Shown here one piece after another: positions 1 through 6,050 of a DNA stretch of 9,390 nucleotides. The notes under the pieces were generated by a model, which was given only the letters and a program-made list of their open reading frames with translations, had not been told where the DNA came from and did no database searches. Made by a program: the position numbers and the translations under genes. Origin of the DNA: CAZYWA01 sp964650975 [NCBI: uncultured bacterium] (GTDB lineage Bacteria > JADJOY01); NCBI GenBank assembly GCA_964650975.1, contig CAZYWA010000307.1:1-9390 (forward strand), in the 5' to 3' direction. Positions within the stretch are counted from its first letter, which is position 1. Each line of letters opens with the position of its first letter.

Positions 1-178
1 TCGTGGTGGCGGTCGAACCCATGCCGTTTTGGACGAATAGGTTGCCGCCACTGATCACGACGTCGCAGTCGTTGATGACGAACTGATTGCCCACCACCTG
101 CGCCGTGCACGCACCGTGAGCAGGAACGCATGAGAGACCCACGAAAGCCAGGACGAACCCAACGAGTCGACGGACCAC
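1..178 (-). CDS. Secreted protein, N-terminal part (runs off the window)
   Basis: The first 59 codons of a minus-strand gene are present and the rest lies beyond base 1. The chosen start is the GTG at 178-176. It sits five bases after a strong ribosome binding site, AAGGAGG, at 190-184 (minus strand). The product begins VVRRLVGFVLAFVGLSC, then VPAHGAC. This is a short basic head, a hydrophobic core and a plausible Ala-x-Gly cleavage site, so a Sec signal peptide is likely. The mature part begins ACTAQVVGNQFVINDCDV and is polar, with asparagine and glycine, as in extracellular beta-rich proteins. No family can be recognised from so little. The frame stays open upstream into a VOC-like remnant, so a longer N-terminal fusion is formally possible, but the ribosome binding site and signal peptide favour 178. 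Confidence 0.72.
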   Translation of the reverse strand, partial: MVRRLVGFVLAFVGLSCVPAHGACTAQVVGNQFVINDCDVVISGGNLFVQNGMGSTATT

Positions 179-182
179 GAAA

Positions 183-190
183 GCCTCCTT
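183..190 (-). promoter_or_regulatory. Ribosome binding site of the secreted protein
   Basis: Read on the minus strand this is AAGGAGGC, five bases before GTG 178. It decides the start in a frame that is otherwise open for at least 300 bases upstream. The ten bases GGAGGCTTTC before this start also occur just before the ATG of the protease on the opposite strand (843-852). Confidence 0.75.
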
Positions 191-193
191 CAC

Positions 194-400
194 GATGTGA
201 GTTAAGATCGCGCGATCATGGCGCCCACCGCGCCACCACAGATTGCCATGCGAGTCCATCACGCCACCCTGCCGATCGCCGTACGGCATGTCCGCGACCG
301 CTGTAATCTGTTCTGCATCTGCCCGGAGCGCGGTCGTCTTCGCCACGCCTGCGTCCTCTACGTATAGGTAACAGGACGCCGTCATCGCCGGAAACGCTCG
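194..400 (-). pseudogene. VOC/glyoxalase-like (PhnB-type) protein remnant, C-terminal half
   Basis: Minus-strand translation gives PAMTASCYLYVEDAG, then ADMPYGDRQGGVMDSHGNLWW (TGG TGG at 238-233). This is the second half of a VOC-fold domain of the PhnB/glyoxalase-bleomycin-resistance type, where the usual pattern is P-x-S-x-x-L-Y-V-x-D, then A-D-x-x-Y-G-D-R, then D-P-x-G-N-x-W-W. The first half of the domain is not recognisable upstream (400-485), although the frame remains open there. The end is also abnormal: no stop follows the WW motif, and the frame continues as RGGRHDRAILTHIVKEAF straight into the signal peptide of the next gene. It is therefore read as a broken gene, lacking its front and its stop. 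Members of this superfamily include metal-dependent enzymes and resistance proteins. Function here is probably lost. Confidence 0.68.
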
Positions 401-470
401 GGTGGATGTCTGCCCACAGGCCGCCGAAAATCCGCCTGATCGGTCACGGCGGAATGAGACGCGACTCCGG

Positions 471-611
471 TCAACGAACCGGTACGTCGTCGGCGCGGTG
501 CCAGCGGACCACCGTGTCCGGCTCGACGACCTGGAAGACCTCAGCCCAAGGGCTCCACGCCTGGCTGACGACGAGCCAGAATGCCCGATCGATCGGTTTG
601 AGCTTCGGTCG
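471..611 (-). pseudogene. Transposase (integrase-type) fragment, copy 1
   Basis: The minus strand encodes RPKLKPIDRAFWLVVSQAW, then EVFQVVEPDTVVRWHR, and reaches a TGA at 473-471 nine codons after the last recognisable residue. The pattern PKL-x-x-x-D-R-x-F-W, then V-x-P-x-T-V-V-x-W-H-R, is typical of the N-terminal region of IS-encoded integrase-like (rve, DDE-type) transposases related to the IS3/IS481 groups. About 39 residues are recognisable (611-495). The upstream helix-turn-helix part is not clear, and the whole catalytic domain is missing, so it cannot be active. Bases 494-545 match 5842-5893, inside the second remnant, at 49 of 52 positions. The two pieces come from related elements in the same orientation. 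Confidence 0.75.
494..545 (-). repeat. Direct repeat, left copy (pairs with 5842-5893)
   Basis: By direct comparison, 494-528 is identical to 5842-5876 over 35 bases. The match continues to 545/5893 with three mismatches (positions 529, 534 and 536). Both copies encode the V-E-P-D-T-V-V-R-W-H-R segment of a transposase and lie in the same orientation, about 5.35 kb apart. Confidence 0.9.
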
Positions 612-852
612 CGATACGAGGAGGCCCTGGAGGCGCCGTACCGGCGCTCCGATGGCGCGCGCACGGAGCCGAGCTGCTTCGTCTGGAATCTCGCGCAGTG
701 GGCCATCCCGGCGCGCGTTCTCACCTCGGTAGCGTGCTCAGTGATCTCGCGCAAGACCGGCGCCTTCCAACGCGCGAACGGGAACGACCGCCACGATCGT
801 CGAACGCCGCCACGGTATCTTGCCTACCAAAGCTCACCCACTGGAGGCTTTC
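612..852. other. Gap between transposase fragment and protease gene
   Basis: No gene could be supported here. Several long open frames cross it, but they look like high-GC shadows and show no family pattern. It should hold the promoter of the protease gene. A TATCTT at 816-821 is the nearest -10-like sequence, but no matching -35 is convincing. Confidence 0.4.
842..847 (+). promoter_or_regulatory. Ribosome binding site of the protease gene
   Basis: TGGAGG stands five bases before ATG 853. It supports that start over the in-frame upstream ATG at 820, which would add eleven residues in front of the basic head of the signal peptide. Confidence 0.75.
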
Positions 853-3003
853 ATGTCGCGTTTCCCCGTCCGGACCCCGGTCTCGCGCCGTTCCTCGAGC
901 GTCCGGCTTTCTCTCGGCGCGATCGCACTCTCGATCGGGTCTCTTGCGATGTGTCTCGCCATCGGCCTCGCCGCCGCCCACGCGGCCACGAGCCGCGATG
1001 CGGAGACCGCTCCGCGGGTGAACGCGCGCATCCGCGCGGCGGTGGATCGCTGGCGGGCGGGTGAGCCCCAGCCGCTCGCGACCCGGTTCGTCCACCTCGA
1101 CACCAACGACCGCGTGCAGGTCTACGTGCACGCGCCCGGCACGAACGAGTACGCGCGCGCGGAGCTCGAGCGCCTCGGGGCGTACGTCGAGCACGTGCTT
1201 CCGGAGCTGGGCCTGATGCAAGCCCGCATCCCGCTCGATCGCGTCGACGAGATCGCGGCGCTGCCGTTCGTCGACCACGTCACTCCGCCGAGCTACGGCG
1301 TCGGGCGCATGGCGGTGACGCAAGGAGACGCGCTGCTTCACTCGCAGGAACTGCGCGCGGCCGGCCTCGACGGATCGGGCATCCGGATCGGCGTCCTCGC
1401 CGACGGAATCGACAGCATCGGCCTCTCGGTCGCAGCCGGCGAGCTGCCGGCGGACATCCAGGTGGTGGGGCAGTCGGGCAGCGGCGACGAGGGAACGGCG
1501 ACGCTCGAGATCCTTCACGACATGGTGCCGAACGCGACTCTCGGCTTCTGCGGTGGACAGGACGAGGCGATCACCACCGCCGACTACGTGACCTGCGCCG
1601 AGAAGCTGCAGACCGAGTTCGGGGCGCAGATCATCGTCGACAACGTGGGGTTTTACGGCGAGCCCTACTTCGAGGACGGTGCCATCGCGAAGGCCACCGC
1701 GGAGGCCGTGGCGAACGGCGTGCTGTGGGTGTCGGCGTCGGGAAACGACGCGGAAAGCCACTACCAGGCGACCTTCAGCGACAGCGGCAACGCGACCCAC
1801 TCGCACGACTTCGGCGGTGGCGTGACGCGCATGCCGATCCGGATTCCCGTGGCCGGCGGCAATCCCGCGGCGGTCTTTCTCCAGTGGGGCAATCCGTTCG
1901 GATCGGTGACCGACGAATACCAGGCCTGTCTCGTCGACGGGTCGGGCAACGCCACCGCTTGCACCGACTGGTTCTTGGGCACCCACGACCCCGTGCAGGC
2001 GATGGACTTGCCGTGCGCGGGCCCGAGCTCGTGCCACGCCGATCTCGAGATCCGCAAGATCTCGGGCGCGCCCCAGACCGTGGAGATGTTCCTCACCACG
2101 GCCGAGCCATCGCAGTTCAACGTGCCGGGTGACAGCATCTTCGCGCAGAGCGCGGTGCCGGGTGTGATCACGGTCAACGCGATCGACGCCCACGACCCCG
2201 GCCTCGTCGACGCCGAGCCGTTCGATTCCCAGGGACCGTGCACGATCCTCTTCCCGTCGCCGGAGACGCGCGCCAAGCCCGAGCTGACAGCACTCGACGA
2301 CGTGACCACATCGGGCGTCGGGAGGGTGGCGAACCCGTTTCGCGGCACGTCGGCGGCGGCGCCGCACGTCGCGGGGATCGCCGCGCAGCTCATGCAGGGC
2401 TTCGCGTCGCTCGGTGCGTCCGGCGTCGCCGCCACGATGACCAGCTCGGCCGTCGACCTCGGCGCTCCCGGCGTCGACTCGGTGTTCGGGTCGGGTCGCG
2501 TCGACGCGCTCGCCGCCGCGCAGTCGCTCGATCAGGCGCCGCACGGCACGATCGCGGCGCCGGCGAGCGACGTCACGGTCAAGAAAGGCGATTCGGTCTC
2601 GTTCTCGGGCACCTGCTCCGACCCGGACGGCACCGACGGCATGAGCTTCCACTGGGACTTCGGGAACGGATCCGGGATCGCGCCACGCACCACCGCCGAG
2701 GCCGGCCAGGCCACCTTCACGGCTGCGGGTACCTTCACCGTGACCTTCACCTGCACCGATCGCTTCCAGAAAGCCGACCCCGCTCCGCCGACCCGCCACA
2801 TCACCGTGTCCGGGAAGAGCAGTGGTGGCGGCGGCGGCGGGGGGTGCTCGGTGGCGCGGACAGGATCCGCGTCGAGCGACGCCGCGGGGCTCGTGATGTC
2901 GATGCTCCTCTTCGGGATCGTGCGTGGGCTGCGCAGTCGAGGGCGCTTCAAGGCTGAGTGGCCGACCATTTCGCGGTGTCGCCGGACTCGAAGCCGTCGA
3001 TGA
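853..3003 (+). CDS. Secreted S8/S53-like serine protease with PKD domain and Cys-type C-terminal sorting tail
   Basis: The product is 716 residues, probably an endopeptidase acting outside the cytoplasm. Residues 1-45 form a long basic then hydrophobic export signal ending AAAHAA. Residues about 75-145 resemble an inhibitory propeptide. The catalytic domain spans about 170-560: Asp in VLADGID (184), then GDEGTATLEILHD where subtilisins have the His motif, so Glu213 probably takes its place as in sedolisin-like members, and Ser500 in GTSAAAPHVAG. IIVDNVGF (260-267) probably holds the oxyanion-hole residue. A PKD-like domain (about 565-652) contains HWDFGNG and GTFTVTFTCTD. The tail is seven glycines, Cys665-Ser, a hydrophobic stretch (about 678-691) and arginines, resembling MYXO-CTERM or JDVT-CTERM sorting signals that are processed at the cell surface. 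The last roughly 19 residues (698-716) are read from sequence overlapping the convergent gene. Fold is confident; substrate is unknown. Confidence 0.9.
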   Translation: MSRFPVRTPVSRRSSSVRLSLGAIALSIGSLAMCLAIGLAAAHAATSRDAETAPRVNARIRAAVDRWRAGEPQPLATRFVHLDTNDRVQVYVHAPGTNEYARAELERLGAYVEHVLPELGLMQARIPLDRVDEIAALPFVDHVTPPSYGVGRMAVTQGDALLHSQELRAAGLDGSGIRIGVLADGIDSIGLSVAAGELPADIQVVGQSGSGDEGTATLEILHDMVPNATLGFCGGQDEAITTADYVTCAEKLQTEFGAQIIVDNVGFYGEPYFEDGAIAKATAEAVANGVLWVSASGNDAESHYQATFSDSGNATHSHDFGGGVTRMPIRIPVAGGNPAAVFLQWGNPFGSVTDEYQACLVDGSGNATACTDWFLGTHDPVQAMDLPCAGPSSCHADLEIRKISGAPQTVEMFLTTAEPSQFNVPGDSIFAQSAVPGVITVNAIDAHDPGLVDAEPFDSQGPCTILFPSPETRAKPELTALDDVTTSGVGRVANPFRGTSAAAPHVAGIAAQLMQGFASLGASGVAATMTSSAVDLGAPGVDSVFGSGRVDALAAAQSLDQAPHGTIAAPASDVTVKKGDSVSFSGTCSDPDGTDGMSFHWDFGNGSGIAPRTTAEAGQATFTAAGTFTVTFTCTDRFQKADPAPPTRHITVSGKSSGGGGGGGCSVARTGSASSDAAGLVMSMLLFGIVRGLRSRGRFKAEWPTISRCRRTRSRR
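2948..3003. other. Convergent 3' overlap of two genes
   Basis: The plus-strand protease stops at 3001-3003 and the minus-strand PD40/TSP3 gene stops at 2950-2948, so the two coding regions share 56 bases tail to tail. The shared bases encode the conserved end motif of the minus-strand protein, so that reading is fixed. The plus-strand reading is an arginine-rich extension beyond the expected end of a sorting tail. No terminator hairpin was seen between the genes. Confidence 0.8.
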
Positions 3004-5359
3004 AGATCTCGCAGGCGTCACCGATGCCGTTTCCGTTCGAGTCGGCTTGGCTCGGATTGGCGAGGAGCGGGCAGTTGTCGGTGCCGTCCGGAGCACCGTC
3101 GTGATCCGTGTCGTCGTCGAGCGGGTCGGTACCCTGGGCGACTTCCACGCCATCCGAGAGGCCGTCACCGTCGCTGTCGGCGGCGAGCGGGGCGGTGCCG
3201 CGCTGGATCTCGTCGCCATCGAGTAGACCGTCTCCGTCGGTGTCGGCGACGTGCGGATCGGTGCGGAACACGGCTTCCAGGGTGTCGCTCAAGCCATCTC
3301 CGTCGCTGTCGGTTCCGACGCCGACCCCGAGCTGGATCGAGTGGAAGGGCTCGACGTTCCCGGCTGCGTCGACCGATCGAAACTCCACGACGTGCTGGCC
3401 GGGAATCTCGAGCGTGAGCGCTTGCTGGTAGGTCGTGATCGTTCCACCGTCGAGCTGGTATTCGGATCGGCTGCAGCCGGAGGCGAAGCCGCCCTGCACG
3501 GGATCGCTGCACGCGATCTCGACCACCCAGTAGCCCGTGGTGTCGTTGTTGACCGGCGGCACCGAGGAGCTTGCGAGCGCTTGCGAGACCGGCGCCGTCG
3601 TGTCGCCCGGGAAATGGAACGTCGTGGTGACGATCGGCAATCCGTTCGAGCTGACGACGGCTTGCCAGTAGGAGCAGTTGTCGAAGGGAGACGGGGGCCC
3701 ATGTAGAGGACGCCGTAGGTGGCCGAGAACGCGGCCCCGTCCTGGTCGAAGCCGTCCCCAGCCGGCGTCTTCGTGGCGAACGCGATCACCGGCACGCCAG
3801 GTCCCATGTCGCTCTGCAGGTTCCGCTTGGCCCATTCGACGAACTGGTGCATGCGCCAGTAGATGGCGCCGAGGTCGTCGAGACGAATGCGCTGCTCCTC
3901 GGCGACGTTCGAATCGGAGACCTCGCCGTCGGCGAAGTCGCCGTGGAAGTCCTCGGGCGAGGTGCCGGCCACGTAGATCGGGTGCTCGATCCAGGCGGGC
4001 GCGTCAGCGTATTCGTTGCGGATGTCGAACGCCGGTGCGGCGCCTTGCGGCTCGGTCTCGTCGACGAGCGTGACCCGCACCACGAACTTCCCGGCCGGTC
4101 CGTTCTCGAACGCGTACGTTCCGCCGGGGTAGTTGGTGGGATTCCCGTCGACCACGTTCTGCGCCGACCCGCAGCCCGTCGAGCGGATGGTCGTGCCCGT
4201 CGGTCACGGTCACGGCGAGGGTCGCCGGCGATGCCTGCCAGTCGAGCCCGTCGGGGTAGTTGCTCGTCGCGCGCTCGAAGGACGCACCCTGGCCCTTCGC
4301 GTCTAGCTTCCACAGGCCGATCTGGCTCGAGCTGGGGTCGCGTCGTTCGGCATGGGCCATCAGGCTGCGGCCGTCGGGCGACATGACCGCGCGGTCGTAG
4401 AAGGTCGCTGCCTGGATCTGCACCGGCGGGCTCAGGCAGACGACCGGCGTCGTGGTGAGTCGCGTGAGCGCCGAGCCGTCCGCGCGGATCGAGAAGATCT
4501 CGGTGCGCTTGTACTGACCCTCGTAGCTGCCGTACTCGTTCGCGCACTTCGGCATGTCCGAGGAGTTGAAGTTCGCCGTGAAGATCAGCCGCTGTCCGTC
4601 CGGCGTCCAGTTCGGATTGGAGAGGACCGGCGCCTGGGCGCCCGCATACGACGGGTCGAGGTTGATCGGCAATCGCCGCAGCTCGCCGCTGCCGGCCTCG
4701 ACGGTACAGAGGTCGTCGCGATAGCGCGTGCCGTAGATACGGAACCCACAGCGGAACGCGATCCGCTTGTCGATCGGGGCGGAGCTGGGCTCGAAGATGG
4801 CTTGTGAAGCGGTGTCCCAGTTCTGGACGACGAGCTGCAGATCGCTTCCGTCCGAACGGACCGTGAAGATGCCGCCGTTGGCGTAGGTGTTGAAGCCCAC
4901 GGTCGTGACGGCGAACGCGATCCGGCGCCCGCCGGACAACCACGCCGGATGGGAGAGGGTCGCGGCCGACACGTTGGCGCCACGCAGCCCGATCCACGTG
5001 GCGGAGTCGAGGATCGTGTGCAGGCCGGAGCCGTCGGCGTTCATCACCGCAAGCTCCGTGTTCAGGTTCCCGCCGCCGAACGCCCGTGCGAAGGAGATCT
5101 TCGTTCCGTCGGGAGAGAAGGCAGGATCGAGGTCGCTCTCGGCGGTTGCCCCGAGCGTCGGGTGCGTCCTCTGGATGCCGTCGACGAAGACCGCGAGCTG
5201 GCTGCAAGCCGGGACGCAGTCCGAGTCGTAGTCGACGTACGCAATCGAGCCGTTCGTGCCGGCAAAGGTCGCACCGGCAGGGCGAGCGGCGATCGATACC
5301 AGGAGGATGGCCACACCCGTCCGAGCAAGGCCCTTCAACACCCTCCCGAAATCGAGCAT
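2948..5359 (-). CDS. Exported PD40/TolB-like protein with TSP3 repeats and DGFESGDT-type C-terminal motif (two compensating frameshifts)
   Basis: As given the frame breaks twice, but removing one base at 4196-4198 and adding one at 3693-3697 yields one 803-residue protein. ATG 5359 follows AGGAG at 5371-5367 with seven bases between. Residues 1-30 are a signal peptide (hydrophobic VAILLVSIAA, cleavage near PAGA). Residues about 35-380 contain PD40/WD40-like strands (DPAFSPDGTKISF, NPNWTPDGQRLIF, VMSPDGRSL), the TolB-type propeller often found in surface or periplasmic binding proteins. Next come a segment with YPGGTYAFENGPAG and an Ig-like part with HVVEFRSVDAAGNVEP. Residues about 682-783 are calcium-binding thrombospondin type 3 repeats (DSDGDGLSD, DTDGDGLLD, DSDGDGLSD, DNCP, DSNGNGIGDACE). 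The end is IFIDGFESGDTAKWSATQP, a shared C-terminal motif. The role is unknown; a calcium-stabilised surface or secreted protein is likely. Confidence 0.85.
3693..3697 (-). other. Frameshift site 2 (apparent one-base deletion)
   Basis: A run of five G (C on the coding strand) follows codons for VLYMG. Reading through gives PRLPST, with no further family-like sequence. With six bases the frame becomes MGPPSPFDNCSYW and continues into the Ig-like and TSP3 parts. Homopolymer runs are common sites both for sequencing error and for slippage. Confidence 0.8.
4196..4198 (-). other. Frameshift site 1 (apparent one-base insertion)
   Basis: The coding strand reads GAC GGG CAC after codons for LAVTVT. 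Without one G it reads VTDGTTIRSTGCGSAQNVVD and joins the next domain smoothly. As given, the frame drifts into arginine-rich nonsense. The shift is exactly opposite to that at 3693-3697. Confidence 0.8.
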
Positions 5360-5554
5360 CTGCTCGCTCCTCGCCTCTCACTGCCCGCGCGAGAGGACTC
5401 GAAGGTCCTATCGGAAAGGTCCCGCCCAAGACGACAAATGGAGCAGAATGCGCGCTCGAACGGCGGCGCGGCTCGCGAACCCCTCGGGTCGAGCTCGTCG
5501 GATCTCGATCTTCCACCATAGGGTGGGCACCGCTCGCGGGTTCCCCACCTGAAA
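5360..5554. other. Spacer between PD40/TSP3 gene and transposase remnant
   Basis: The transposase frame stays open on minus down to 5408 (QVGNPRAVPTLWWKIEIRRA and on), but that part does not look like the transposase family, and its origin is not recognised. A small inverted repeat, GGTGGG at 5522-5527 with CCCACC at about 5544-5549, lies inside. It lacks a T tract, so it is not called a terminator. The spacer also holds the leader of the PD40/TSP3 gene. Confidence 0.4.
5367..5371 (-). promoter_or_regulatory. Ribosome binding site of the PD40/TSP3 gene
   Basis: AGGAG on the minus strand, seven bases before ATG 5359, directly in front of the signal peptide. No convincing promoter was found in the roughly 190 bases upstream. 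Confidence 0.6.
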
Positions 5555-6045
5555 CGCCGACGTCGGACGCGCGGTCGCGTTGACGTGGGTTCCGAAGGAA
5601 CGAAGGAACGTCATCCAACGGTCGATGACATCCCGCGGTGCGGGTCGCCGTGGCATGCACCGCGAGACGGTTCGCTGCGAAACATCGATCCCGAGCTCGA
5701 GAGGCTCGCCGTGGATCCGGGGGGCGCCCCAGGTCGCGTTCTCGCGCGCCATGCGGCGCACCATGGCGCGGATCTCGCGATCGACCCGCGGCCGGCCCGG
5801 CGGCACCTGCGATCGACGGCGCCAGTGGCGACGGGAAAGGTCGCGGTGCCAGCGGACCACCGTGTCCGGCTCGACGGCCTGAAGGACCTCAGCTCAACGC
5901 GGTCCCAGGCCCGACCAACGACGAGCCACGACGTCCGATCGCTCAGCCTGGGCTTATGGCCGCGGTCGCTTGCATCGGAACGTCGCGAGTTGCTGTCGCA
6001 GCGCGAGGACCTCGGACACCAGACCCGCGTCGTCCTGCATGCCGC
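5555..6045 (-). pseudogene. Decayed integrase-type transposase, copy 2
   Basis: Minus-strand fragments in three frames add up to the N-terminal and linker regions of an IS-encoded rve/DDE-type transposase, close to the IS3/IS481 groups. They read SEVLALRQQLATF, then (shifted) KPRLSDRTSWLVVGRAWDR, then (shifted) VLQAVEPDTVVRWHRD, RPRVDREIRAMVRRMARE, TWGAPRIHGEPLELGIDVSQ and TVSRCMPRR. After WMTFLRSFG the sequence jumps to THVNATARPTSA, which corresponds to a strand well inside the catalytic domain of intact relatives. The stretch with the first catalytic Asp is therefore deleted, and everything after it is absent. Two frameshifts (a TAA follows RPRP; another lies near 5885-5895), an internal deletion and a lost C-terminus make it inactive. 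Shares 49 of 52 bases with the remnant at 494-545. Confidence 0.82.
5842..5893 (-). repeat. Direct repeat, right copy (pairs with 494-545)
   Basis: This is the right-hand partner of the 52-base repeat, 35 bases of it perfectly matched. It lies in the middle of the second transposase remnant, whereas the left copy is cut off close to the end of the match. Confidence 0.9.
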
Positions 6046-6050
6046 CCGGG

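Noticed and set aside
402-1064. A plus-strand 220-codon frame over the left remnants
   Set aside because: It is antisense to the transposase and VOC remnants and overlaps the start of the protease. No recognisable product.
721-3219. An 832-codon open frame on the minus strand opposite the protease
   Set aside because: Its product is arginine-rich low-complexity sequence with no family pattern, and the plus-strand protease has full domain and catalytic motifs. It is a high-GC antisense shadow.
5522-5549. Inverted repeat GGTGGG...CCCACC as a terminator
   Set aside because: The stem is short, the loop long, and there is no T tract on either strand.
3786-5660. A 624-codon minus-strand frame overlapping the PD40 gene
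   Set aside because: Composition is Arg/Pro-biased with no motifs, while the overlapping frame has a signal peptide and PD40 strands.
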